From Cucumis sativus (taxonomy: Eukaryota; Streptophyta; Magnoliopsida; Cucurbitales; Cucurbitaceae), in contig NC_026658.2 of the NCBI RefSeq assembly GCF_000004075.3, forward strand, positions 13,938,075 to 14,002,074: a stretch of 64,000 bases of DNA, in the 5' to 3' direction. Under the pieces are notes generated by a model that did not search any database, was not told the DNA's origin, and saw only the letters and a program-made list of their open reading frames with translations. Both the position numbers and the translations under genes were made by a program. Each line of letters begins with the position of its first letter. The first letter of the stretch is position 1. This document shows positions 34,923 through 45,419 of this stretch, one piece after another.

Positions 34923-35429
34923 ATGAAATTGTTAGTTCATTAATTTAATTTTTTTATTTTATTTTTACAATATGAAAGGTAGGTCGTAGGCCATAACATC
35001 AACTTTCAAAGGAGAGAATACAACTACAGGTCAGTTGATACAACCTTTTAAATTTGTGGTATAAATTACCTAGTCTATCACTTCAATTTCTCTTCAGATC
35101 TTCACCTTTTAGATAAAATTTTATATTTCAATTTAATACTGAAAATTAACAAGGTGAGATGATGTGACAAGCATTTTAAACAATTTCTAGGATAATATAG
35201 GATGTTAAGACTTACGTCGCAGAGAGCTTATAATAAGACTAACATTTAATGCTTTTTATTAGTTAGACTCACACACTTCATGTTCATAATTAATTGTATG
35301 GGACAAACATCTCCTCTACTTTCAAATTAGTTTCATTGGATCACACTATAAAATCTAAACAATCCTAGTTTTTTATCATTTTGATTTTCAAGAAGAGAAT
35401 AAAAAGAGTAAACAACTGAAAAGGAAGTT

Positions 35430-37883
35430 CTAAGAAATTGAACTAATGAAGGAAGATGGATGAGGAGGAAAGGAAACTTCAATGCCACCCTCCATCATCT
35501 GTAACACTTTCTTCATGCTTGGCCTTAGAGATGGTTCCTCTTGAATGCACCATATTGCTATCATCACAAACTTCTTCACTTTTTTCAACTCCATCTTTGC
35601 TTCTTCATCTTTCTCTACCAACATCTCCACTTTCATCTCTTTCAAGCACTCATAACCCCAATCTCTCAACACCTTTTGTTTTTCATTCTCTTCTTTCTCC
35701 TCCAAACTCCTTCTACAACATATAGTCTCCAACAACACTACCCCAAAACTATAAACATCCACCTTTACTGTGATGGGGAGGCCTCTGAACCACTCTGGAG
35801 CTACATATCCTTTGCTTTCTCCATTTGTCATTGTCATTGTCATTGGGGTGGTCCGAGCTCCATCTTTTTTCAAAAGTTTGGCCAACCCCAAGTCTGCAAT
35901 CCTTGCGGAAAACGACTCGTCCAGAAGGATGTTCTGAGGCTTAATATCACAATGAATGGTTTGAGTACTACACCCTTCGTGTAGATAACATAGTCCTCTG
36001 GCCGTCTCTAAAATAATTCGAATTCTGCTATGCCAATTTGGTTTCGAAGTCCCAAAAAGGAAATCTGCAAGAGACCCATTAGGCATGAACTCATACACCA
36101 TCATTCTGTGTTCTCCTTCGTTGCAAAAGCCAAGCAATCGAACTAAGTTCTTGTGGTTTGTTCGAGCAATAGCAATCACTTCAGCCTTAAATTCTTGTTC
36201 TCCATCTGGAACCACATTATCGAACTTTTTAATAGCTACCAAGTTATTGTTGTTGTCAGAGTCAATAATCCCTTTATAAACAGTAGCAAAAGAGCCACGC
36301 CCCAAGTGTTGGATGAATCCACCTGTGGCATTGTTGAGCTCTTCGTAGCTAAAGATCCTGATATTCAGTACACCTAAAATGGAAGGGTCTTTTTCAACCA
36401 CATCCGATTTCCTTTTCCTGAAATGGTAACAAATGAATAAAGTGAGAAGGAATAAGAGAAAGTTTAGGAAAATAGAGCTTCCTACTAGAACTGATACAAT
36501 GATTGTTGTTTTGTTCCTTTGATTCTGAACTTGATCGTTAAGTTTGGAAGTAGAGTTTAGTTTCCTGACTTTGAGAAGAGAATTTTCGCCAGCAACAGCA
36601 GGATCCACGCGTCCATAAACTAAAGGATATCTCTTCTTCCAACACTCACCATTTCTGAAAGTAGCAAGCGCACAAAAACAATCATTCAAACATTCGTTTT
36701 TACACCAGTCCTCACTTACTGGGTTGAAATTGGCGTAATCCCCGTGAGGCCAATTCGTATTTTCCATAGCAACAAATTCGAAGTCATCAGTTTCAAGAAA
36801 GGATTGATCGCAACTCTGAGCAACAAAGTTGGGTTTACAACCCTTGATCTCATCATTTGGATCAATTAAGACGTAGCCTTGTGGACAAGAGCAAAATGGC
36901 CTTCGATCATCTCCAAGCTTACAATAGCTATTAAATCCACAAACTCCACTTCCTGTACCATTACTGACCATAATACAGATGTTTACAGGGTCTGATACTT
37001 GAGTCCAAGCTTTAGGCATTGTTGAATTACTTGTCACTTTCGGATAAACATACAATCTAAAAACAGCATCGTGCTCAAGAATCGCCCGGAGGTAATAATT
37101 TTGTGGTGAAAGGGTATTGGGTACCACAGTTGTGAGAATGGTATTATTCTTTGCAATCACATAAATGGAACCAGCAAGGCTGAACACAAGCTGAAAGCCA
37201 GAGCGAGTAGTGTTACTTGCCCAGTAAGATATGTTTGTTTTTTCAAGAGGATGGGGGAAAAGCACAAGATCCCCATCAGTTTGCATCAAAAGTTGAAACC
37301 TTCCACTCTTACAATTAGTTTCTGAATAACGAGCAACAAGAGCTCCACCCATATTCAAAGTTTGTGATGGTAAAATTGTATCAGTAGGCACATCAAAGCT
37401 TTGCCACAAAATTTCAGAATCAGTCGCAGCCAAAACAAAGTTTCCACTGTCAAGCATCGCAGCATAAGAAACGGATCTATTAGTATTTCCAGAGGAACTT
37501 GCAGTGGCCGTCCATATTTGGTTGCCTCCAGGATCATTAAGCACAAGTTGGCCGGCACTAGTAAATTGAACTGTGGACCCTTTAGAAACCAATTTATCAC
37601 GATTAGCTGACCAAACCACAGTTTTTTCATCAATTTTGTAGAACCAAATGGCCAACAAGAAACCTTGACTTCCCAAGGGTAGAAACCCAAAAGCAAAATC
37701 ACCAGATTGGGAGACCCAATAGTTGTGGTGATCATTTAGTTGAGTTGCTGTGAGAGATGAGCCCAGAGTTACATTTTTATAAAGCTGAGAAAAGGAACAA
37801 GTTGGTAAAAGAAGAAGAAGAAGAAGAAGAGAATGAAGAAATGGGGGAAAGAGGAAGTAAGATGGTGTGATTTTAAAAGCCAT
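35430..37883 (-). CDS. G-type lectin receptor-like kinase C (817 aa)
   Basis: Single-exon receptor kinase. I start at 37883 (MAFKITPSYF...), which gives a signal peptide aligned with A and B. The frame stays open 42 codons further upstream but that part is unrelated. Order: signal peptide 1-33, bulb-lectin, EGF-like, PAN, membrane segment about 460-486, kinase. The lectin signature is changed (QTDGDLVLF: Asn to Asp, Tyr to Phe), so mannose binding is doubtful. HCDIKPQN has catalytic Asp646 (non-RD). DLG is at 664-666, and the same TPMTMTMTNGES activation segment as B is present. B and C share nearly the whole kinase domain, the stop region and the 3' flank. The MULE lies about 510 bp beyond its stop. 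Confidence 0.92.
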   Translation of the reverse strand: MAFKITPSYFLFPPFLHSLLLLLLLLPTCSFSQLYKNVTLGSSLTATQLNDHHNYWVSQSGDFAFGFLPLGSQGFLLAIWFYKIDEKTVVWSANRDKLVSKGSTVQFTSAGQLVLNDPGGNQIWTATASSSGNTNRSVSYAAMLDSGNFVLAATDSEILWQSFDVPTDTILPSQTLNMGGALVARYSETNCKSGRFQLLMQTDGDLVLFPHPLEKTNISYWASNTTRSGFQLVFSLAGSIYVIAKNNTILTTVVPNTLSPQNYYLRAILEHDAVFRLYVYPKVTSNSTMPKAWTQVSDPVNICIMVSNGTGSGVCGFNSYCKLGDDRRPFCSCPQGYVLIDPNDEIKGCKPNFVAQSCDQSFLETDDFEFVAMENTNWPHGDYANFNPVSEDWCKNECLNDCFCALATFRNGECWKKRYPLVYGRVDPAVAGENSLLKVRKLNSTSKLNDQVQNQRNKTTIIVSVLVGSSIFLNFLLFLLTLFICYHFRKRKSDVVEKDPSILGVLNIRIFSYEELNNATGGFIQHLGRGSFATVYKGIIDSDNNNNLVAIKKFDNVVPDGEQEFKAEVIAIARTNHKNLVRLLGFCNEGEHRMMVYEFMPNGSLADFLFGTSKPNWHSRIRIILETARGLCYLHEGCSTQTIHCDIKPQNILLDESFSARIADLGLAKLLKKDGARTTPMTMTMTNGESKGYVAPEWFRGLPITVKVDVYSFGVVLLETICCRRSLEEKEENEKQKVLRDWGYECLKEMKVEMLVEKDEEAKMELKKVKKFVMIAIWCIQEEPSLRPSMKKVLQMMEGGIEVSFPPHPSSFISSIS

Positions 37884-38075
37884 AAGCTGAAGAAAGGTAA
37901 GGCTTTTGTGAAGATGAATGGCGTTGATACTGAGATAACAGTTGGTATATAAATTTCTTTTCACTTTCCAAGTTGGTTTTTGTTGGGACGTCATACATAT
38001 CAAAATCATATAAATTTATTACTTATGTATCAATAACATTTAATTGAGAGGAAAGATGATTTTGGAGAAGAAAAG

Positions 38076-38116
38076 TAGCCGAGTTTAAAAACTAGAAATT
38101 TCTAGTCAACTTAAGA
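38076..38116 (-). promoter_or_regulatory. Conserved promoter block upstream of C
   Basis: Plus-strand AGCCGAGTTTAAAAACTAGA then AATTTCTAGTCAACTTAAGA. Gene orientation gives AAGTTGACTAGAAATTT, with TTGACT as W-box-like core. It lies about 200 bp from the ATG. Confidence 0.5.
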
Positions 38117-38814
38117 CTTAATTGCCCAGAAAGAAGAAAGAAAAGGAAGAAATGAGACGTTCAGAAGTTGGAGTCAATTGATGCATTCGTTTATCTATAG
38201 ATTAAATGTACCATTTGACACTTTTAAACTTTGAAGATATTTGTCAGTATCAGCTTGAATAAGACACCCATTATTATTTTTAACGACTATATAAATTCGG
38301 TTCCTCATCCACTTATCTTAAATTTGAATAAAAATTTATTAAATGTAGTTGGAAAAAAATTAACTTTCATCTCTAAAAACTTAACAAATTTGGATTAAAT
38401 TTGACTAAAATTTTCTTTTCAACAAATTAGATCTTAAACTTCAATAAGTGTAGCGATTTTCCTTAATTTAATCCTCACTTTTTTATGGGGAAAATGGTAG
38501 AAATCTTTGTAAATTTTCAGAGTAGTTTCATGGATTCCAACCAACTATAATTTTGCTAATTCTATGTTGAATGTATATTTGGTAATTCCTTGAAGGCATA
38601 AAAATGCTTCTTTTTCTTTATGATATTTGGAACAAGAACTATTATAAGTTTTCAACATGTTGTAAAGTTTATGGTTAAAATTGCAATACATATGGATACA
38701 ACTTGACAAGTGAGTCTTGATTTTTCAAGGTGCGATATTGCAACAGAAATAGCAACATCTCCGTAGTTGGTGGCCCCAGACTCGACACATCCATGGAAAT
38801 TCCTAACAATTATG

Positions 38815-41247
38815 TTAATGAATTGCAGTGATAAATGAATATGGGTGGGGTGGAGTGGAAACTTCAACAGCACCTTCAAGCATTTGCACCACTTTCTTCA
38901 TGGATGGTCTAAATGATGGCTCTTCTTGAACGCACCAAATTGCAATCTTAACAAACTTCTCCACTCTTTTCATGTCTTCTTTCGCTTCCTCATCATTCCT
39001 CACCAACATCTCTAATTTCCTCTCTTGGAACCAATCATAAGCCAAATCTGCCAACACCACTAACTCATCTTCTCCCTCTACCTCCAAACTCTTTCTGCAA
39101 CTGATAATCTCCAACAACACAATCCCAAAACTATAAACATCTACCTTTGTTGTTATGGCAAGATTTCTGAACCACTCTGGAGCCACATACCCTTTGGTTC
39201 CTCTGATTCCAGTCATGGTTCTAGTTTGGTTTTCCTTCAGAAGTTTGGCCAATCCAAAGTCTGATATTCTTGCAACCAAAGAGTCATCTAATAGGATGTT
39301 TTGAGGCTTAATATCACAATGAATGATCTGTATCTCACATTCTTCGTGTAGATAGCATAGCCCTCTTGCTGTTCCTAAAATCACTTCAATTCTCTCATAC
39401 CAATTTGGTTTTTTTGTACATCCAAAAAGATAATCCGCTAATGAACCCTTGTTCATGTATTCATACACCAACATTCTGTGTGGTTCTTCGTTACAAAAAC
39501 CAAGTAATTGAACCAAATTCTTGTGGTTTGTTCGAGCAATAGCACTCACTTCAGCTTTGAATTCTTGGTCTCCTTCTTTCACCATATTCTCCAATTTTTT
39601 AACAGCTACCAAGTTTTTAATCTCCTTGTCCATACAATCATCAATAACCCCTTTATAAACTGTAGCAAAAGCACCACTTCCCAATTTTTCTGTGAATCCA
39701 CTTGTGGCTTTGTGAAGCTCTTCATAGCTGAAAATTCTCAAGTTCATACCTTGGAGTACTGGCAAGTTTTTCTCAATGAGTAGCTCTGTTCTCTTTATAT
39801 TGAATTGGTAAGCAATCAGAAGAGTAGCAATCAGAAATCCACAAGTCCCTAAGAAAATTGACCCAACAAGGACCAAAGTCTTGTCCTTCACTTTCTTGTA
39901 GGCTTGATTAACAATTATGGAGGTTGAGTTCTGTTTCCTAACTTTAATCAAAGCTTTACCTTTAAACTCCAGATCAATTCTTCCAAATGAGAGAGGAAAT
40001 TTCTTCTTCCAACAATGCGTCCCTCTAAAAACAACCGCAGAACAATAACAATCATCCAAACAAACTCTTCTACACCAATCCTCATTTACACCATAGAAAG
40101 CCTCATAATCAGCATCAGGCCAATCTGAATTTTCAATTGAAAAGAATTCAAAGGCATCAGTTTCTTCATCATCACAGCTTTGAGGAGTGAAAATTGGTTT
40201 ACAACCTTGAATTTCATCATTTGGATCAAGTAAATCATAGCCTTGAGGACAATGGCAAGTTGGTCTTTGATCATCCCCAATTCTACAATAGCTATTGTAC
40301 CCACATGCTCCACTTCCTAAGCCATTGGTTATTGGCAAACACATATTTGGAGGAATGGAATCTGAGACCTGACTCCAATCCTTGGGCCAAGGAGAAGGAG
40401 TGGCATTGCCTGTAATCTTAGCAGTCTTTGGATACACGTATTGCCTGAAAACTCCATCGTATTCCAAAATAGCTCGATGGTAGAAATCGTCAGTTGAAGG
40501 TGTATTGGAGGACAAATTTTTAACTACGCTTCCATTTGGTGCAGAGATATAAATGGAGCCAGAGAGATTGAAAACAAGATTGAAGCCAGAGCCTGATGTT
40601 TCACTTTCCCAATAAATTAAGGGAGACCAACGCATAGGGACGATTCTGGGGTAAGATGAAACAAGATTTCCATCAGTTCCCATTGAGAAAAGAAATCTTC
40701 CTTCAGTGTAGTTGGTTTTTGAATAAGAAGAAACAAGATTTGAATTCAAAGTCTGTGATGGTAAAATTGTATCAGTAGGATGATCAAAGCTTTGCCACAA
40801 AACTTGGGAATCGGTGGCAGTAAGAATGAAATTGCCAGTATCAAGTATGGCAGCATAAGAAACTGATCCAAGTCCCACATTATTATTATCATTACTACTC
40901 CATATCTGTTTGCCTGCAGGGTCTTTGAGAACAAGTTGAGTGTTGGTAAGTTGAACTGTGGATCCTGCAGGTACCAAAGCACTTGGTTTGGCTGACCAAA
41001 CAATGGTTTGTTGAGGTATTTTGTTGAACCAAATGGCTAACAAAAAGCCTTTGCTTTCAAATTGTAGGAACCCAAAAGCAAAGTCACCAGAAAGGGAGGA
41101 CCAATAGGAGTCATTGTTGTTGTTGAGTGCAGTGAGAGTTGAGCCTAGAGTTACATTTTTATATGGCTGAGCAGAAACTGAAAAGGATGGTAAAAAGAGA
41201 AAAAGAAAAAGGAAGAAGAAGGAGAATGCATTCTGATGAGAAGCCAT
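38815..41247 (-). CDS. G-type lectin receptor-like kinase D (810 aa)
   Basis: Single-exon receptor kinase. I chose the start at 41247 because MASHQNAFSFFFLFLFLF begins a classic signal peptide. The 61 open codons upstream are unlike any paralogue. Bulb-lectin, EGF-like (CGYNSYC) and PAN parts precede a membrane segment and a kinase with Gly loop GSGAFATV, Lys in [13 protein letters not shown] (Asp645, non-RD) and canonical DFG at 663. The lectin signature is altered at its first position (GTDGNLVSS). D is more diverged from A-C than these are from each other, and stands between that group and E. Confidence 0.92.
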   Translation of the reverse strand: MASHQNAFSFFFLFLFLFLPSFSVSAQPYKNVTLGSTLTALNNNNDSYWSSLSGDFAFGFLQFESKGFLLAIWFNKIPQQTIVWSAKPSALVPAGSTVQLTNTQLVLKDPAGKQIWSSNDNNNVGLGSVSYAAILDTGNFILTATDSQVLWQSFDHPTDTILPSQTLNSNLVSSYSKTNYTEGRFLFSMGTDGNLVSSYPRIVPMRWSPLIYWESETSGSGFNLVFNLSGSIYISAPNGSVVKNLSSNTPSTDDFYHRAILEYDGVFRQYVYPKTAKITGNATPSPWPKDWSQVSDSIPPNMCLPITNGLGSGACGYNSYCRIGDDQRPTCHCPQGYDLLDPNDEIQGCKPIFTPQSCDDEETDAFEFFSIENSDWPDADYEAFYGVNEDWCRRVCLDDCYCSAVVFRGTHCWKKKFPLSFGRIDLEFKGKALIKVRKQNSTSIIVNQAYKKVKDKTLVLVGSIFLGTCGFLIATLLIAYQFNIKRTELLIEKNLPVLQGMNLRIFSYEELHKATSGFTEKLGSGAFATVYKGVIDDCMDKEIKNLVAVKKLENMVKEGDQEFKAEVSAIARTNHKNLVQLLGFCNEEPHRMLVYEYMNKGSLADYLFGCTKKPNWYERIEVILGTARGLCYLHEECEIQIIHCDIKPQNILLDDSLVARISDFGLAKLLKENQTRTMTGIRGTKGYVAPEWFRNLAITTKVDVYSFGIVLLEIISCRKSLEVEGEDELVVLADLAYDWFQERKLEMLVRNDEEAKEDMKRVEKFVKIAIWCVQEEPSFRPSMKKVVQMLEGAVEVSTPPHPYSFITAIH

Positions 41248-41611
41248 AAGGATAAGAGAGTGGTGGGATGAAAGTCCAAGTATGGTATTTGTATGCAATA
41301 TGAAAAAGGAAAGCATTAATTCTTTTCTAACCATTTTTCTTTGACACTTTTGTTTTGACTTGGTCATACTGTGCATATATAAAAAATTACATTTGGTTAT
41401 TTCTGTGATATTTCTAGTGAAATTGTTCAAAAACTACCTTAGAATTACTCACACGTATTAGCTCATGAATAAAAGTGGAGAAAGTTGTCGTTGTTCATTG
41501 AATTGTGAGTGGAAATAAATTCAAAGGACAAGGGTTGATCCCTCTGGTTGAAAATTAATTGCCTAGAAAGAAAAAAAATGAAGAAATGAGAGACTTTGAA
41601 AAGTTTAGAGT

Positions 41612-41648
41612 ATTTGATTGAAAGACTTGAAATTTGGAGTCAATTCAT
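41612..41648 (-). promoter_or_regulatory. Partial conserved promoter block upstream of D
   Basis: GAAAGACTTGAAATTTGGAG then TCAATTC on the plus strand matches the central part of the block. The W-box core is altered to TTGACTC/GAATTGAC. It lies about 370 bp from the ATG. Confidence 0.4.
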
Positions 41649-42119
41649 ACATTCATTTATCTATAAATTTAATGTTCCATTAGACACTTTCAAACTTTAG
41701 AGATAGTTGTACATCTAAGCTTACATAAGACACCCATTATTATTTTTAACAACAATAGTCCGATTGTGGGTTTTTGATCTTAAACCTTTAGAATATGAAA
41801 ATATTAGATTCAATATCTAATATGGCACAATTGATTATAATTCCATTATATCGTAAAAAAAAAAAATACTACTCTCGAGTATTGTGGCCACCTCACCTAA
41901 TAAAACAACTTCATATATCACTTGAGGAAATACATTAAGTGATGGAATTGAATTATTGAAATTATTTATAATGATTGTGATTGCATAAATAAAATACATC
42001 TCAAAACTTTAGCTGTTCATACAAATACAAATACAAATACACCAACAAAACTAAAAATTACACTTATGGAGAGTGATTCATATTACTAAAATTTATTCAT
42101 GTAAGAAAATTCGGATGTG

Positions 42120-44543
42120 TTACTGAATTGTGCTGATAAATGAAGATGGATCAGGAGGGATTGAAACTTCAACAACTCCCTCAAGCATTTGTAGAACTTT
42201 CTTCATGGAAGGCCTCAAAGATGGTTCCTCTTGAATGCACCAAATTGCAATCATAACCAATTTCTCCACTGTTTTCATATCACCCTTTGCTTCATCATCA
42301 TCTTTTCTTACTAACATATCAACTCTCCTCTCTTTGAAGCAATCATAAGCCCAATCAGCCAACACCATCTCATTTTCATCCTCAACTTCCAACTCAAAAC
42401 TTCTTCTACAACTTATAATCTCCAACAACACGATCCCAAAGCTATAAACATCAACTTTCACTGTAATGGGAAGGTTTGATCTAAACCATTCTGGAGCCAC
42501 ATACCCTTTAGTTCCTCTTATTGCAGTCGTGGTTCGAGTTTGATTTTCCTTCAAAAGTTTCGCCAAACCGAAGTCTGATATTCTTGCCCTCAATGACTCA
42601 TCTAAAAGGATGTTTTGAGGCTTAATATCACAATGAATAATCTGAGTTTTGCATTCTTCATGTAAATAACAAAGCCCTCTAGCTGTTTCTCTAGCTAGTT
42701 GAATTCTCTCGTACCAATTTAATTGGGATGGCCCAAAAAGAAAATCTGCAAGACACCCATTAGGCATAAACTCATACACTATCAGTCTGTGTAGATGTTC
42801 GTTGCAGAAACCGAGCAGTCGAACCAAATTCTTGTGGTTTGTTCGAGCAATCGCGCTCACCTCGGCTTTAAATTCTTGCTCTCCTTCTTTCACTTCAATC
42901 TCCAACTTCTTAACAGCTACCAATTTGTTGTCCTTGTCCAGACAATCATCATCATCAAGAATCCCTTTATAAACAGTGGCAAAAGCACCACTGCCCAACT
43001 TCTCTGTAAATCCATTTGTGGCTTTGTTTAGTTCTTCATAGCTGAAAGCTCTTACATTCACACCTATGGAGGCTGCTACCTTTCCCATAACACCTTCGGA
43101 TCTCTTTTTCTTTATACGGTAAACAATTAGAACAGCCAGCAATGAAATGAAGATTAGAAATCCAGAACTACCCAACAGGACTAATCCAATTATTAACAAA
43201 GTTTTGTCCTTTCCTCTCTTAACAAGATTATCATCTATCAAAGTAGAGTTATCCCTTCTAATTTTGATCAAAGCTTTACCTCTAAAATCAGGATTAACTC
43301 TACCAAATGAAAGAGGAAACTTCTTCTTCCAACAATTTCCGGTTTCGAAAACGACCGCAGCACAGAAACAATCATCCAAACAAGCCCTTCTGCACCAATC
43401 CTCATTTGTTCCTGAGTAACCTTCATAATCAGAATCAGTCCAATCTGATCTCTCAATAGAAAAAAAATCGAATGAATTTGCTTCAGCAAGTGAGCATATT
43501 TGAGGAATAAAACTTGGTCTGCAACCTTGCATCTCATCATTTGGATCAACCATGTAATACCCTTGTGGGCATTTGCAAATTGGTCTCTGATCTTCCCCTG
43601 TTACACAATAACTATTATACCCACAAACTCCACTTCCTAACCCATTATTTATACTCGCACAAATATTCAAAGGAATGAAATCTGAAACACTCTTCCAAGC
43701 CTCATCACTCTTGGAGTAAATGTATTGCCTGAAAACACCATCGTACTCAAAAATGGCTCGATGGTAGAAATTGTGTTGATTTGAGGAAGGATTTTTTGAG
43801 GTTAAATAGGTTAAAGCAGTTCCATTTTTTGCAGAGACATAAATGGAGCCAGACAAATCAAAAACAAGGTTAAACCCAGAACCCACGGTGTTACTTGACC
43901 AATAAGGATTCCCTTGAGAACCCAGAGGAACAATTCTTGTATACAGCACGAGATTCCCATCAGATTCCATCCTCAAATGAAATCTTCCGTCTGAGTAATT
44001 TGTTTTTGAAAAGCGAGCAATGAGAATGGTGTCCGGTTTCATAACCTGTGATGGTAAAATAGTATCAGTGGGTTCATCAAAGGACTGCCATAGAACTACT
44101 TGGGAATTGTTGTTAGCAGCGGCAAGGATGAAGTTGCCGGTGTCAAGCATGGCAGCATGGGAAACCGTTGTGTTTTCAGTTTGGAAATTTGCGGCCCATA
44201 TTTGGTTGGCTGCTGAGTCATTAAGCACCAGCTGACCATGAGTGGTGAGTTGGAGAATGGATCCAGAGGGGACTAAATGGTTGGGATTAGCGGACCAGAC
44301 GATGGTGTTTTCAGGGATTTTGTTGAACCAAATAGCAAGTAGAAAGCCATTAGTTCCAGTGTCTAAGAAACCGAAAGCGAAGTCGCCAGAAGGGGAGGAC
44401 CAGTAAGAATGATTGGTGTGGTTGCGTGGAGATGCAATGAGAGATGAGCCTAGAGTTATATTTTTGTATGGCTGGGAAAATGAAAAGGAGGGTAAAGAAA
44501 ACAAAGGAAGAAGAAGAAGAAGAAAGAAAGAGGGGAAAGCCAT
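42120..44543 (-). CDS. G-type lectin receptor-like kinase E (807 aa)
   Basis: Single-exon receptor kinase. The start at 44543 (MAFPSFFLLLLLPLF) gives a signal peptide. An in-frame ATG 13 codons upstream (44582) lies only about 20 bp from the candidate TATA box, so I reject it. Bulb-lectin (ESDGNLVLY: first Gln changed to Glu), EGF-like (CGYNSYC, ICKCPQGY), PAN, membrane segment about 455-480, kinase with [21 protein letters not shown] (Asp639) and DFG 657. The kinase has one extra residue in RSNLPITVKV. It appears intact and falls between D and the F-H group in sequence. Confidence 0.92.
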   Translation of the reverse strand: MAFPSFFLLLLLPLFSLPSFSFSQPYKNITLGSSLIASPRNHTNHSYWSSPSGDFAFGFLDTGTNGFLLAIWFNKIPENTIVWSANPNHLVPSGSILQLTTHGQLVLNDSAANQIWAANFQTENTTVSHAAMLDTGNFILAAANNNSQVVLWQSFDEPTDTILPSQVMKPDTILIARFSKTNYSDGRFHLRMESDGNLVLYTRIVPLGSQGNPYWSSNTVGSGFNLVFDLSGSIYVSAKNGTALTYLTSKNPSSNQHNFYHRAIFEYDGVFRQYIYSKSDEAWKSVSDFIPLNICASINNGLGSGVCGYNSYCVTGEDQRPICKCPQGYYMVDPNDEMQGCRPSFIPQICSLAEANSFDFFSIERSDWTDSDYEGYSGTNEDWCRRACLDDCFCAAVVFETGNCWKKKFPLSFGRVNPDFRGKALIKIRRDNSTLIDDNLVKRGKDKTLLIIGLVLLGSSGFLIFISLLAVLIVYRIKKKRSEGVMGKVAASIGVNVRAFSYEELNKATNGFTEKLGSGAFATVYKGILDDDDCLDKDNKLVAVKKLEIEVKEGEQEFKAEVSAIARTNHKNLVRLLGFCNEHLHRLIVYEFMPNGCLADFLFGPSQLNWYERIQLARETARGLCYLHEECKTQIIHCDIKPQNILLDESLRARISDFGLAKLLKENQTRTTTAIRGTKGYVAPEWFRSNLPITVKVDVYSFGIVLLEIISCRRSFELEVEDENEMVLADWAYDCFKERRVDMLVRKDDDEAKGDMKTVEKLVMIAIWCIQEEPSLRPSMKKVLQMLEGVVEVSIPPDPSSFISTIQ

Positions 44544-44599
44544 AACAAGACAAAGAAGCTGATATCCTATAGCTTTCTGCAATGCAAGATGATGATTCC

Positions 44600-44606
44600 A
44601 TTTATA
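44600..44606 (-). promoter_or_regulatory. Candidate TATA box of kinase E
   Basis: TATAAAT on the minus strand lies about 57 bp upstream of the ATG at 44543. It supports that start over the ATG at 44582. Confidence 0.4.
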
Positions 44607-45065
44607 ACAAAGATGGATTTCTCAATGAAATCTCAGGTTGGCAATGTGGTGAGATTTACTTAACTTTCTCTTTCCAACGTCACTTTTGAGACTTTTACTA
44701 CGTCTTACAACTGTTTTTTAAAAAAATACAAAAATAGCAAAAAAAAATTGTGATAAAAGTACACCCAATTTTCTTTGATGGTAAATATATAAATAATCTT
44801 ACTTAGATTAAAATTATTAAAAACGTTCACTATAGTCTAACTAAATTACCGTCTAAGTTTCATTAACAAATTATAACAATTTTCATAATTTTTTATCGAA
44901 CTTTTCATCTATGTGATTATTTTCATAAATTCGTGACCTTGATACTTTCATCGTCGTCAATATTTCAAACTCTAGTCTTGTCCAAGTGTGGGGTGGTCTA
45001 ATCTAAATGCTAAATGTAAATTTAAAGGAATGATGAAGGAATTATTAATGGGAGAAAAATGGGAC

Positions 45066-45102
45066 AGTTGAAAGACTTGAAATTTGTAGTCAACTTGGGT
45101 TC
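45066..45102 (-). promoter_or_regulatory. Conserved promoter block upstream of E
   Basis: GTTGAAAGACTTGAAATTTG then TAGTCAACTTGGGTTC on the plus strand. It is the same block as upstream of A-C, here about 520 bp from the ATG. TTGACT occurs in gene orientation. A longer match to this stretch lies at 53930-54200. Confidence 0.5.
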
Positions 45103-45419
45103 TTCAATTAAATGTTATGAGATACAGTCAAATAAGAATAATAAATTGTAAGGAGACATGAGATGAGTTAGCTCAACTTTTCAATAAACTCTTCCATTTA
45201 CTTCTAGCCAACCTCCTTAACTTTTTTTTAAATACAATCCAACAATTAGATAAAGATCACAAATTAGTTAATCTCAATTTAAAATTACATAGAAATAATT
45301 TGGCAATTGCAAATTTTACCTAATGCCAGATAGTAAGATGTATGTGACTATATGATGATGCAGCTGAGACATTGGATTATACATAACAATGGAAGAAGGG
45401 AAAGAGACAATGCTATTCC

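Noticed and set aside
37884-38009. 42-residue N-terminal extension of kinase C
   Set aside because: It is unrelated to any paralogue, and the next Met starts a signal peptide aligned with A and B.
41248-41430. 61-residue N-terminal extension of kinase D
   Set aside because: Lys/Arg/Cys-rich, not shared with paralogues, and it would bury the signal peptide.
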